A stretch of DNA of 30,775 bases. Source: Leptospira saintgironsiae (GTDB taxonomy: Bacteria; Spirochaetota; Leptospiria; Leptospirales; Leptospiraceae). This document shows, piece after piece, positions 17,222-26,315 of this stretch (within the stretch, counting starts at the first letter, position 1; each line of letters starts with the position of its first letter). The position numbers and the translations under genes are program-made. The stretch covers positions 1 to 30,775 of the forward strand of contig NZ_NPDR01000015.1 in assembly GCF_002811765.1 (NCBI RefSeq). Direction: 5' to 3'. Under the pieces are notes generated by a model that saw nothing but the letters and a program-made list of their open reading frames with translations, made no database searches and was not told the origin of the DNA.

Positions 17222-17249
17222 GGACAATCTAAGATTCTTTAGATTGTCC
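17222..17249. terminator. Convergent hairpin overlapping a stop codon
   Basis: The arms GGACAATCTAA (17222-17232) and TTAGATTGTCC (17239-17249) form a perfect 11-bp stem. The plus-strand side is followed by ATTTTCG. The stop codon and last five codons of the minus-strand phosphatase gene lie inside the stem, so the structure belongs to both convergent transcripts. Confidence 0.6.
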
Positions 17250-20200
17250 ATTTTCGTTAGAGAAACGATCCGAATATTTTTTCAAAAGTTCTTCTATCTT
17301 CGAAATAGATTCGTTTAAAGGATCCAACCGTATAGCATCCTTTAAGATTGAATTCGCTCTATCAAAATTTTTGACTGCCATATAGATCTCTGCAAGATTT
17401 ATTAGATTTTTAATATGTGAAGGCTCCCTTAAGCGAAGACGTTCACTAAAATCTAAAGCTTTTCTGATCTGGCCTGCTTTCCTCGCCGCAAAGGAAGCAA
17501 CATATAAGATCTCGCTATCTATAGGATTCATCTTAAAATAATCTTCTGCGTATCTAGCGGCTTTTTGATAATCTTTCAATTTTAAGAAAAGTTTTATAAA
17601 ATTCTTTTTCACTTCAGGAACTCTGCTATCCAAAGATTCAGCTTCTTCCAAATAGCTAAGTGCTTCTTGAGTGTCTTTATTCAAAAAGGTTTCCCTTGCA
17701 TTCCTGAGTAATTCCTTGATCCTTTGCCTTTTCTCATCCTGAGCGATTGTATGTTTTCCATTTCCAGTAAAAGACAACCGGATGAGTGAAAGGTCATCGC
17801 TTAATTTACCGATATTTAAGATCACATTATATATTTCTTGAAGATCTCCTCTTCCCTTTTCTACAGAATTTAAAAATAACTTTTCGTCATCGTTAATGAT
17901 CCTATCTCCATCCGAATCCATTCCAACGATGATATCATCCCTACCGTCAGACCCTACAAATATACAATCACCAGGTTCTAATTGGAATGTTTTAATAAAA
18001 ATAGTACCTTCTACACCGGTTGTTCCTAATTTCCGGAACATAAACTCATTTTCTATAAAACTTGCAATTCCGTCCCGATACAAAACTGTCCACGGGTGTT
18101 CTGCATTAATATAGTATAATATTCCAAGTTCATCATCCACGAGTCCTATCACAGAGGAGACCAACATGGAGCCGTCAAAACTTTCGAACACCTTATGCAA
18201 CTCTATAAAAGCGTTCTTTAACCATCTTTCTGGAGATTGTTTTTTAATCGTATCGACTACTCTTGTTCTTTCGATGATAGATTCAAAAACGGATCCTAAA
18301 ACCAGCGCACCTCCTGCTCCCTGCATGGATTTACCCATTGCATCTCCATTCAAAAATACAGTATAAGATCTCCCCTGTAAATCGATATGATTGGAGATAT
18401 TCAAATCTCCTCCAATCTCATCCTCATGTTTCCTAAAAGTGAACCTTTTCTTTTGTTTCAAAAGAAATTCAACTTTCACATTTTCTTGGTTTGCTTTATT
18501 CGAACCTAAAGGTTTGATCAAAAGGGAAGTTAAAAAATAATCCGCGTCTTGTTGTTGTTTTAATTCCTGGACCTCATTTAAGGTCTGCTCTAATTCTTTG
18601 GTTCTATCTTTTACTTTTTCTTCCAGTTCATTAGCATATTGTTCTAATCTTTTTCTGGCTGCCTGAATAGATCTAGCCATTCTATTAAAAGATCTTGCGA
18701 TAAAACCTATCTCATCTTCTACCCTTGGAACCAATCTATATTCTAAATTCCCTGAGTTTACTTCTGTTAATCCTACTACAACCTCCTCCATCGGTTTTAC
18801 GATTGCATTATGAAAGAAGAATCTAAATCCAAAACTGATCGTAACAATCATTACCAAAAGACAGATCACCATGACCAAAGAAGGAACATGTAGATATTCT
18901 CTGAATGATTTATACGTGAACCCAACTTCATAAATTTTTTCACTTTGAGGATGGATCACTAAATATGCTAAATAGAATTCTGGAGTTTTTTCATCCGCCT
19001 TATTAAACCTGGCTCCTCTATACATTCTTTCTCCCACTTCTCTTAAAGAAGTTAATGGAAGAATAAAAGAAGACCTGACCTCTAACTCCGATTTTCCCGA
19101 AGAAATATCCTTCTCCACTTTTTTGCGAACTTGTTCGAGGACTGACTGTAATCCTATCTCTTCTGAATTCAGAAGTTTAGTCACTGCCACTGGATCATTT
19201 TTGGAAGGAAGATTGGAGAATTTATTTTTTATAATATTTAATTTTTTATTTAAGAAACGAAAGAAATCAATAAGCTCTGCATCCGAAACTTTTGATTCTC
19301 CTTTTGAGTGGTAAAAACTTTTTATCGCTTCCGAATATGCATAAAACTCTTTCGGAGAATTGGAAAGAATGACTTTAGATCTCTCCCATCTTTCTTTAGC
19401 ATTTAATGTCCCCAAATTAGTAAGTTTTCGGGTTACATTAAAAAATTTTATCTCTAAACGATCTTCCGAATCAAACCTAGGATCCTTCTCCCCTTTTTCC
19501 AAAATGAACTCTTTGGAATCCGGATCAAAGGATAGAAGGTATGCAAAACCTTCCGGCTTCTTTCCTTGAAATGCAGCAAGCTCAGAGGCCTGCACTTTTA
19601 ACGTATCATAAGAAGTTTCATATCCATTTAATATTGCATAACCCACCAGCTGAAACGCTAATAGAAAAGTAGCCATAGTAACAGCTACAATCTTACTCAA
19701 AATGGTAGTCCTTTCCTTAGTAGCATTTGCATAAATGATCAATACAAGAAAAAGACCGGCTACAAGGGCAATATCAGTCGTATGTTGGAATACTTTTCTA
19801 GAAACGGAACCGTCTCTACTCATTACATTCAGAATACCAGGAATGATCGTAATCGTAGAATAAGCGATCGCGATATAAATGATCCATCTCCTCTCTTTTC
19901 CTCTCTCTACAATTGCTCTCCAAGTGGCAGAAGCCAAAAAAGAAAAGTTATATATCAAAATTATAATAGAGAAAATTTTGTAGAACTTATGAGATTCGAA
20001 ATCCCAATAATTACTACCTATATTAAAACGATGGTCCGATTGTAAAGTTATCGCAACAAACGTAGCTTCAACAATCGCAAGCCCTGCATATAAGATAGAA
20101 TAAACAGTTAAACCAAACTTAACGTTTCTTGGATTTGGAAAATAAAAGAAAAATATAAAACACTGTGTAAATCCCATCATAGGAGAAGGGATCGCCAGCC

Positions 20201-20408
20201 AACGATGTATGATTGTCCATTGATCAAAAGAGATAAATGCGATAATGTATGCTAAATGAAAAATGGTCATCGCCAAAGTGGAAAGACCCAAGTGAAATGC
20301 TGCCTTACTTCTATCCTTGATGCTTAAAAAGAAGAAGGTAACGTAGATGGAAAAAAGACAGGCTAATAGAGAACCGAAAAAGTAAAAATTAAAATAGAAC
20401 TGATCCAT
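17229..20408 (-). CDS. Membrane SpoIIE/PP2C-type phosphatase with HAMP and TPR (paralog A)
   Basis: This 1059-residue protein is a likely signal-controlled serine/threonine phosphatase of the RsbU/SpoIIE type, the kind that switches anti-sigma-factor antagonists. Order: about eight membrane helices (10-258), an extracytoplasmic sensor region (260-508), a further TM (509-530), HAMP (531-583), a coiled coil (583-620), a PP2C domain (about 640-880) and TPR-like helices (890-1045). Metal-binding acidic residues are visible in EIGGD (664-668), NGDAMGKS (687-694), SDGRDD (820-825) and DDLSL (871-875). An EF-hand-like loop, DSDGDRIINDDE, follows SDGRDD directly. A close paralog lies at 22698-25676. 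No ribosome site is evident before the ATG. No anti-sigma partner gene is adjacent. Confidence 0.88.
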   Translation of the reverse strand: MDQFYFNFYFFGSLLACLFSIYVTFFFLSIKDRSKAAFHLGLSTLAMTIFHLAYIIAFISFDQWTIIHRWLAIPSPMMGFTQCFIFFFYFPNPRNVKFGLTVYSILYAGLAIVEATFVAITLQSDHRFNIGSNYWDFESHKFYKIFSIIILIYNFSFLASATWRAIVERGKERRWIIYIAIAYSTITIIPGILNVMSRDGSVSRKVFQHTTDIALVAGLFLVLIIYANATKERTTILSKIVAVTMATFLLAFQLVGYAILNGYETSYDTLKVQASELAAFQGKKPEGFAYLLSFDPDSKEFILEKGEKDPRFDSEDRLEIKFFNVTRKLTNLGTLNAKERWERSKVILSNSPKEFYAYSEAIKSFYHSKGESKVSDAELIDFFRFLNKKLNIIKNKFSNLPSKNDPVAVTKLLNSEEIGLQSVLEQVRKKVEKDISSGKSELEVRSSFILPLTSLREVGERMYRGARFNKADEKTPEFYLAYLVIHPQSEKIYEVGFTYKSFREYLHVPSLVMVICLLVMIVTISFGFRFFFHNAIVKPMEEVVVGLTEVNSGNLEYRLVPRVEDEIGFIARSFNRMARSIQAARKRLEQYANELEEKVKDRTKELEQTLNEVQELKQQQDADYFLTSLLIKPLGSNKANQENVKVEFLLKQKKRFTFRKHEDEIGGDLNISNHIDLQGRSYTVFLNGDAMGKSMQGAGGALVLGSVFESIIERTRVVDTIKKQSPERWLKNAFIELHKVFESFDGSMLVSSVIGLVDDELGILYYINAEHPWTVLYRDGIASFIENEFMFRKLGTTGVEGTIFIKTFQLEPGDCIFVGSDGRDDIIVGMDSDGDRIINDDEKLFLNSVEKGRGDLQEIYNVILNIGKLSDDLSLIRLSFTGNGKHTIAQDEKRQRIKELLRNARETFLNKDTQEALSYLEEAESLDSRVPEVKKNFIKLFLKLKDYQKAARYAEDYFKMNPIDSEILYVASFAARKAGQIRKALDFSERLRLREPSHIKNLINLAEIYMAVKNFDRANSILKDAIRLDPLNESISKIEELLKKYSDRFSNENGQSKES

Positions 20409-20519
20409 ATAGGCAGCATAAAAAGAATCTCAAAACCTGTTTCCGTCAAGAAGATTGTTTTCGGATTAGAACCGGTTATAGGAGAAGAAGCAATTAGAAC
20501 GATTCCATTCGCAAGGTGA

Positions 20520-21425
20520 CTAAGCTCCCAATCTTTCCTGCTCTGAATTTCTAGGAGAAAGACCATGTATTCTTTTGTAAGCTTTCGAAAAAGCAAACGC
20601 AGAAGAATAACCCACATTCCTTGCAATCTCTTCCAAGGTAAAATTTTCTTCTGCCATCAAAACTTTTCCCTTATCCATTCTTAATTTTGCCAAATAATCC
20701 ATAGGAGTACATCCTAGAACATCTCTGAATCGATTTGCAATAGATGCGCGAGAAACACCGACCGATCTGGATAATTTTTCCAAGGTCCAAGGATAAGAAA
20801 GTTTTCTATGTAACGCCTCTAACGCTCTTAAGATCTTCTCATCTTTAAAAGCACTTCTCCAACCGGGAGAAGAAGAAGGATGGATCTCCAACCAGTGACG
20901 GATTACGTAATAGAGAAGAATATCGGTTAATCTTTGCAATATCAGATCGGAACCGATACCTGAATCCAATTCTTGAGAGATCAATACTTGAGTGGTGTTT
21001 AACGGATGATGTGCCAAAACATCGGATGACTTTACTAAAATATAATCAGGAAGTTCCAAGAAGAATGGATGCTGTGCTGTTTCAGGAACCTCGTAACGAA
21101 CTGAAACAAATGTGGTTAGAGGAAGTTTTTCAGACTTCTTTTGTTTTTCGGACATTTCCATAAACTTGGAAATATGTACGACCTTATCATCAGGAGAATA
21201 TACGAGATCGTGATCCAGACCTTTTGCTACGAATAGAATATCTCCTTTTTCTAAATGGATCAGTTTTCCCTTGATCCTTGCATAACAGGAACCTTGGGAA
21301 AGAATATGGAATCCCCCGCTCTTTTCACAAGGAAAACGAAATCCCCAAGGCTTATACAAAGAAGTCCTGGCGAGAAGATCCGCCTTCCAACCTGCGTTTG
21401 TCAATATTTCCGAAAGAATATCCAT
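20520..21425 (-). CDS. AraC-family transcriptional regulator with cupin sensor domain
   Basis: The 301-residue regulator has an N-terminal cupin-like ligand domain (about 15-190: HILSQGSCYARI, then HLEKGDILFVAKGLDHDL) as in the cupin_6 AraC subgroup. The C-terminal AraC DNA-binding domain spans about 195-298 and has two helix-turn-helix units (LEKLSRSVGVSRASIANRF and LEEIARNVGYSSAFAFSKAY). It is divergent from the NmrA-like oxidoreductase, with 129 bp between them containing a 21-bp-spaced direct repeat. In this AraC subgroup the regulated gene is commonly the neighbouring oxidoreductase, so local control is a reasonable inference. The downstream phosphatase is on the same strand after 111 bp and may or may not be co-transcribed. 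Confidence 0.93.
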   Translation of the reverse strand: MDILSEILTNAGWKADLLARTSLYKPWGFRFPCEKSGGFHILSQGSCYARIKGKLIHLEKGDILFVAKGLDHDLVYSPDDKVVHISKFMEMSEKQKKSEKLPLTTFVSVRYEVPETAQHPFFLELPDYILVKSSDVLAHHPLNTTQVLISQELDSGIGSDLILQRLTDILLYYVIRHWLEIHPSSSPGWRSAFKDEKILRALEALHRKLSYPWTLEKLSRSVGVSRASIANRFRDVLGCTPMDYLAKLRMDKGKVLMAEENFTLEEIARNVGYSSAFAFSKAYKRIHGLSPRNSEQERLGA

Positions 21426-21471
21426 ATTTTAAGAATACACCATAATATCCAAAAGTCGAATCCTTTATACT

Positions 21472-21501
21472 CTTGGACATGTTTTTTAGATCCTGGGACA
21501 T
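21472..21501. promoter_or_regulatory. Candidate AraC-type binding site: direct repeat at 21-bp spacing
   Basis: CTTGGACAT (21472-21480) and CTGGGACAT (21493-21501) match at 8 of 9 positions and start 21 bp apart, two helical turns. This is the usual layout of half-sites bound by the two HTH units of AraC proteins. The site lies between the divergent regulator and oxidoreductase genes, just upstream of a possible CCTAAT -10 (21504-21509). Confidence 0.45.
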
Positions 21502-21554
21502 AGCCTAATTTCAGGATATCTTGTATCATTCAAAGTTACAGGAGAATAAATCAA

Positions 21555-22406
21555 ATGAAAATTTTCGTTTATGGCGGAGCAGGACAGATCTCCAGTTCCG
21601 TAATTTCAAAACTATTGGATTTGGGTCATGAAGTATATGCAGGCACAAGAAATCCAGACTCAGGCAAAAAACCTCCAGGGCTAACATGGGTATTCGCAGA
21701 CGCGACCCAACCTACAAAAGGATTAGAAGTTTTGGAAAAAGTGGAGAGAGCCTTCTTCATTTCTCCCCCAGGATATACGGACCAATATTCAGTATTAAAC
21801 CCTTGGTTTGAAAAAGCTAAATCCTCTTCTTTAAAGAAAGTAGTTTTAATGAGTGCGATGGGAGTGGATTTTGCTCCTCCTGAAGCTCCATTTAGAAAAT
21901 TAGAGATCAGTTTGGAAAACTCAGGAGTTCCTTATACTATCCTAAGACCAAATTGGTTTATGCAAAACTTCCAAACATATTGGCTTTCTGGAATATTAAA
22001 AGATAAGAAGATATCTTTCCCAGCGGGAAATGCAAAAACCAGTTTTATTCATACAGATGATATATCCTCTTCTGTGGTTTCCGCTCTCTTGAATGACCAA
22101 TTCAACGGAAAAGGTATCACGTTAACTGGAAAAGAAGCTCTCACACATGAAGAAGTAGCCGAAAAAATTTCCAAACATACTGGCTTGAAAATCAGTTATG
22201 CAGATATCAGCCCAGATACATTTAAGACCGGCCTATTACAAGCGGGTGTGCCAGAAGACTATGCAAGCTTTATGGTATTCATCGCTGGAGCATTGAAAGA
22301 AGGTCATTCTTCTCCCATACTAAATACCGTTCGGGAAATTACAGGAAAAGATCCTATCTCTTTTGATGAATATGCTGAGCAAAACAAAAAGGTCTGGTTA
22401 AATTAG
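21555..22406 (+). CDS. NmrA-like NAD(P)-binding oxidoreductase (atypical SDR)
   Basis: This 283-residue protein begins directly with a Rossmann strand and the dinucleotide motif VYGGAGQISSSV, where the third glycine of the usual GxxGxxG is Ser. VFADATQP, FFISPPG, VVLMSAMGVDF, and LRPNWFMQNF at the substrate side are typical of the NmrA/QorB-like atypical SDRs, which bind NAD(P)H and may act as quinone reductases or redox sensors. No YxxxK catalytic motif is seen, also typical of this group. AGGAG lies about 10 nt before the ATG. It is divergent from the AraC gene and most likely under its control. Confidence 0.9.
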   Translation: MKIFVYGGAGQISSSVISKLLDLGHEVYAGTRNPDSGKKPPGLTWVFADATQPTKGLEVLEKVERAFFISPPGYTDQYSVLNPWFEKAKSSSLKKVVLMSAMGVDFAPPEAPFRKLEISLENSGVPYTILRPNWFMQNFQTYWLSGILKDKKISFPAGNAKTSFIHTDDISSSVVSALLNDQFNGKGITLTGKEALTHEEVAEKISKHTGLKISYADISPDTFKTGLLQAGVPEDYASFMVFIAGALKEGHSSPILNTVREITGKDPISFDEYAEQNKKVWLN

Positions 22407-22421
22407 AACCAACTCTCTTGT

Positions 22422-22458
22422 TCGACCTTGATCTGATTGTTGGATCGATTAAGGTCGA
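22422..22458 (+). terminator. Hairpin after the NmrA-like gene
   Basis: The arms TCGACCTTGATC and GATTAAGGTCGA make a 12-bp stem with one G-U pair around a 13-nt loop, 15 bp past the stop codon. No T-run follows, so it may be a 3'-end stabilising structure rather than an intrinsic terminator. The rest of the gap to 22657 shows only small AT-rich dyads. Confidence 0.45.
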
Positions 22459-22657
22459 GCGATTGTTATAGAACCTAAAACCACCTAATTATTAAAAGTC
22501 GAAGTAAAAAATAGTACGAAAGACTTAGTGCATATGGCAATTTAGAATAAATTCTGAAACAGAATTGAAATGATTTTCTTTTGTCGATCAAACGCTCGAT
22601 AAAAATCTAAAATAGAGACCTCATCCGTTGCTATTTATCATGTATTCAGGAATGCTC

Positions 22658-22686
22658 TTGACAATTAGTTGTTTATGCAAAATCTA
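22658..22686 (+). promoter_or_regulatory. Candidate promoter of phosphatase paralog B
   Basis: A perfect TTGACA (22658-22663) lies 17 bp before a weak AATCTA (22681-22686). The start of transcription would fall about 5 nt before the ATG at 22698, leaving almost no leader. No Shine-Dalgarno sequence is visible, which is consistent with that. The weak -10 keeps confidence low. Confidence 0.35.
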
Positions 22687-22697
22687 ACAAGTCCGAT

Positions 22698-25676
22698 ATG
22701 GAAGCCTCCATTCTTTTCTCCCATCACGCAAGCGGAGTTTTCTCCTTATTCCTTTTAACCTTCGTTTTGAGCGGATTCTTGGTATTCAAGAAAAACAGGA
22801 CCCTGCCCACATATTATTTAATTATAATGTATCTGGGATATGGGACCATGTTTTTTGGTTACTTCCTGTCCTACTCTATATTCAATCCTTTAGCAGCATA
22901 TCATAGATACTTAACTGTCTCTGTGATCTTCGGGATCGTGGGATTTATAGGCTTCTGTTATCATTTCCCAAAGAATATTTATCCAAAAGAATCAAAGATA
23001 GTCATCCCACTATCCTTAATCATTGCTGTAGCCGCCTGGATCCATTTTGTTATCAAAACAGCTGGAATGGAAAAGATATATCTATTCTCTGCCCACCACT
23101 ATAGTTTTGATTTCGGAAGAGAAGCAAGTTTTGCGATCCTTCTCTGTTTCATCATTAGTACAGTTATTCTTATCAGAAAGACGATCCATTTCTCTCGTTA
23201 TACTGGAATATTCCAACAATGGGATACTTCTGCCAGTTCTTTAGCTCTTCCAGCTCGTATACTTGTTAAAACTCTTATTTTTTTACCTCTGAATATAATG
23301 AGGATCTTACTTCCCGCAAGAAAGGAAGGGATTGCATTGAGAGCATTTTTACTCACAGTGATCTTAAACATATTGAATGCATATAATAACGTATTAAATA
23401 AGTCTGGCGTTCTATCCTATGACACCTACGCGATCACATACTTTATTTTATCGGTAATCACTATATTTTTCATTCAAAGTGCTTACTTAAACCATTCTCC
23501 TGAACCTACAAGCTTCATGGGAAAAATTTTGTCCAGCGCTGTGGTTACAGTCGTTTTGGCCTTAGGAGCAATCAGTTATATCACGTTATTCTCCACTGAT
23601 AAATCTATTGAAAAAGAAGATCTAGTTGAGATGAACTCGGTCAAAACAGAGATCCGAAATGGAGATACGAATTTTCCTCCAAATGTAAGATACGTTTTAT
23701 CTCGACCTGTTGGTCCAGGTATGTTCGATCATAAATATGAGATCCTTTTTTCCAAAGACGGCTTAAATCAAACCATCTTGAAAGAAGGAGAAAAATATTA
23801 TAAAAATCAACAACTCAAAGAAAGAGTTGAAAAAAATAGAAAATTACATAAAGGAAAATCTGAATCAGAATTAGAGACAATCACTCTAAAGGAAATGAAA
23901 GATACAAATCTTCCTTTAAGCTCTAGACTTTACAGAGTCGCTGGAGATTTTTATATCCATTACGATTTTGAAATAGGACAAATAAGATACGAAGTTGGAT
24001 TCGCATATCAAGAATTCAGACAGGTGATCCATGATGTTGCTCGTTGGTTGATCCTGATCATTTTTGGAACCACAATTTTCATATTAATTGCTTTCCCTAT
24101 CCTACTCAGGGTCAGCTTAATCCATCCTCTCAATAATCTTTTATCAGGAGTGGAGAAGGTAAACCATGGAGATCTGAATGTTAATGTTCGGATCAAAACC
24201 ATGGATGAGATCGGCTTCTTATCTTTATCATTTAACTCGATGGTAGATTCTATTCGAGTTGCCAGGGAACAATTACAAGAGCACGCAGATCATCTGGAAG
24301 AAAAGGTAGAAGAACGTACAAAAGAAGTACAAGAAAAAATGGAAGAAGTCCAAAGGCTGAAAATCCAACAGGACGGGGACTACTTCCTAACTTCTCTACT
24401 TGCAAAACCTCTATTCTATAACGCTAATAAATCTCCTAAAGTAAATACTAGCTTTCTTATCAGACAAAAGAAATATTTCGAATTTCGAAATAAGCAGGGC
24501 GAACTCGGAGGAGATATATGCTTAACGGGAAATTTAAGATTAGGAACTCCTGATAATTATAAAAAATTCACCATGGCTATGAATGGCGACGCCATGGGAA
24601 AATCGATGCAAGGAGCAGGAGGCTCCTTGGTCATGGGAGTTGTGATGAACTCAATCATGGCAAGATCCGCTGCAAACAAAAGAGTACTCGCAAAAACGCC
24701 GGAAGAATGGCTGGCCGAAACCTATACGGAAATTCATTCGGTATTCAAAAGTTTTGATGGAACCATGGTAATTTCTGCTACAGTAGCCTTGATCGACGAT
24801 GAGACTGGAGAAATGTTCTATTGGAATGCAGAACATCCATTCTCAGTATTATACAGAGATGGGAAGGCTTCCTTTATCGAAAATACATTAGAACTTCGTA
24901 AATTAGGATTGGATTCAGAGTTCGAATTCAAGGTGAAAAAATTCCAACTTCACCCCGGAGATCTGATCATACTGGCTTCAGACGGAAGGGACGATCTTTT
25001 ATTATCTGTACATAATGAAAAAAGGATCATCAACGAAGACGAAAATGTATTCTTAGATGTTGTGGAAAGATCTCACGGAGATATCAAATCCATCGAAAAA
25101 AATATCCGAAGCATAGGAGAAGTCATTGATGACCTTTCTATCCTAAGAATAGGCTTCCAAGAAGTAAACGCACCTGCGATTGATCAAATAGAAGATCGAA
25201 ACGACTTTGCAGACAAAGTAGTTTTACAGAGTCTTTATAAAGAAGGAAAAGAATTATATCGTAACGGAGAAGCCCAAAAAGCGATCTCCATTCTTCTGGA
25301 TGCATACGCAACGGATAATAATAACCAAAAACTGAACAAACTACTTGGTCTGATCAGTTTTAAAGAAAAGGATTATCCATTAGCAGTTAAGGTCCTAAGC
25401 AAATATCTGACCCAGGACCCAGATACTGCAGAACTTTGGTATTATCTATCCATCGCAGAAAAACGTATAGGTAACTTGGCGCAATCTTTAGAAGCAGCTA
25501 TGATGGTAAATCAAATGCAACCTATGAATGTGCAAAACTTAGTCCATCTCTCAGATCTAAATCGACTCTTAGGGAATAGAGAAGAAGCAATTGGTTTCAC
25601 AAAATCTGCAGAAGAGATAGATCCGGATAATAAGAATATACGAAAACTAAAAAAACTTTTAGAGATGGAATCTTAA
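22698..25676 (+). CDS. Membrane SpoIIE/PP2C-type phosphatase with HAMP and TPR (paralog B)
   Basis: The 992-residue protein has the same order of parts as the gene at 17229-20408: membrane helices (about 14-295), a sensor region (296-447, smaller than in paralog A), TM (448-470), HAMP (471-523), a coiled coil (523-557), PP2C (about 580-820) and TPR-like helices (843-990). Many blocks are identical between the two, including GDAMGKSMQGAGG, SFDG, NAEHP, LYRDG, FIEN, RKLG and SDGRDD. The metal-binding acidic residues are conserved (ELGGD, NGDAMGKS, SDGRDD, DDLS). Where paralog A has an EF-hand-like loop, this one reads HNEKRIINEDE and lacks the first three acidic ligands. It probably dephosphorylates an anti-sigma antagonist or similar partner encoded elsewhere. 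The start lacks a clear ribosome site. Confidence 0.88.
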   Translation: MEASILFSHHASGVFSLFLLTFVLSGFLVFKKNRTLPTYYLIIMYLGYGTMFFGYFLSYSIFNPLAAYHRYLTVSVIFGIVGFIGFCYHFPKNIYPKESKIVIPLSLIIAVAAWIHFVIKTAGMEKIYLFSAHHYSFDFGREASFAILLCFIISTVILIRKTIHFSRYTGIFQQWDTSASSLALPARILVKTLIFLPLNIMRILLPARKEGIALRAFLLTVILNILNAYNNVLNKSGVLSYDTYAITYFILSVITIFFIQSAYLNHSPEPTSFMGKILSSAVVTVVLALGAISYITLFSTDKSIEKEDLVEMNSVKTEIRNGDTNFPPNVRYVLSRPVGPGMFDHKYEILFSKDGLNQTILKEGEKYYKNQQLKERVEKNRKLHKGKSESELETITLKEMKDTNLPLSSRLYRVAGDFYIHYDFEIGQIRYEVGFAYQEFRQVIHDVARWLILIIFGTTIFILIAFPILLRVSLIHPLNNLLSGVEKVNHGDLNVNVRIKTMDEIGFLSLSFNSMVDSIRVAREQLQEHADHLEEKVEERTKEVQEKMEEVQRLKIQQDGDYFLTSLLAKPLFYNANKSPKVNTSFLIRQKKYFEFRNKQGELGGDICLTGNLRLGTPDNYKKFTMAMNGDAMGKSMQGAGGSLVMGVVMNSIMARSAANKRVLAKTPEEWLAETYTEIHSVFKSFDGTMVISATVALIDDETGEMFYWNAEHPFSVLYRDGKASFIENTLELRKLGLDSEFEFKVKKFQLHPGDLIILASDGRDDLLLSVHNEKRIINEDENVFLDVVERSHGDIKSIEKNIRSIGEVIDDLSILRIGFQEVNAPAIDQIEDRNDFADKVVLQSLYKEGKELYRNGEAQKAISILLDAYATDNNNQKLNKLLGLISFKEKDYPLAVKVLSKYLTQDPDTAELWYYLSIAEKRIGNLAQSLEAAMMVNQMQPMNVQNLVHLSDLNRLLGNREEAIGFTKSAEEIDPDNKNIRKLKKLLEMES

Positions 25677-25766
25677 GCTTTGTCTCTTTCAATTCTAAAG
25701 GAGATATAAGCTGAAACCTTGCTTTGCCTTGAAAATTGCCTTTGATTTAAAATTTGTAAACAAAGT

Positions 25767-25789
25767 GTAATTTAGGTAGCACAAATTAC
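25767..25789. terminator. Weak hairpin between convergent genes
   Basis: GTAATTT and AAATTAC form a 7-bp stem around AGGTAGCAC. It overlaps the stop codon of the ankyrin gene, and the minus-strand continuation is T-rich (ACTTTGTTT). The stem is AT-rich, so it is a weak candidate for termination of both neighbours. Confidence 0.3.
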
Positions 25790-26256
25790 ATTAAATATCT
25801 CTTACCCAAATTATCTCTTTTCTCCGTGTCCGCTCCACTGGAGATCAGAAGTTCCGAAATTTCGGCTAACCCATCATAACTATAAGAAATATGTAATGGA
25901 GTAACACCCTTGGGATCTGCAACATTTGGATCAGCTCCATGTTCCAATAGGATCTGGACAGGTTTAACCTTTCCATTTTCTACTGCCTTATGAATAGGAA
26001 AGATCCCGTTTCTATCCGGAAGGTTCGGATCCAAACCTGCATTCAACAAAGTTTCCAAATAAAACGGATCTTGGATCTCAGAAGCACAGAAACCTAAAAG
26101 GCCTTTAGTACATTCTTTCAGCTCTCCTTTATTTGGAATTAGATCCAAAATCTTTCTGAAACCTTGTTTGTCTCCGTTTTGGATCTTAGAAAATAATTCT
26201 CTTCCTCTTTGTAGAGTCTTTCGATCCTGAACCCAATTTTTAATCCAATCTAGCAT
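25786..26256 (-). CDS. Small ankyrin-repeat protein
   Basis: This 156-residue protein has an N-terminal helical region followed by about three ankyrin units. The clearest are NGIFPIHKAVENGKVKPVQI with LLEHGADPNVAD, and GVTPLHISYSYDG followed by LLISSGADTEKRD. An earlier degenerate unit ends LLNAGLDPNLPD. No signal peptide is present, so it is probably cytoplasmic and acts in protein-protein contact; no partner can be named. GGGA precedes the ATG by about 7 nt. It is on the same strand as the hydrolase operon upstream, with a 59-bp gap between them. Confidence 0.85.
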   Translation of the reverse strand: MLDWIKNWVQDRKTLQRGRELFSKIQNGDKQGFRKILDLIPNKGELKECTKGLLGFCASEIQDPFYLETLLNAGLDPNLPDRNGIFPIHKAVENGKVKPVQILLEHGADPNVADPKGVTPLHISYSYDGLAEISELLISSGADTEKRDNLGKRYLM

Positions 26257-26315
26257 GTTATTTCCCGTTCTATATTAGAAAATAGACTGTTTGGATCCGG
26301 ATTTTGATCTTACCT

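Noticed and set aside
17883..17918. Calling paralog A a full EF-hand calcium sensor
   Set aside because: Only a single loop is present, position 6 is Arg, and flanking helices are not evident; it is kept as a finding rather than as a domain call.
20409..20519. Promoter between AraC and phosphatase A (TTGACG on the minus strand at 20444-20449)
   Set aside because: No acceptable -10 hexamer is found at 15-19 bp, so a separate promoter cannot be supported.
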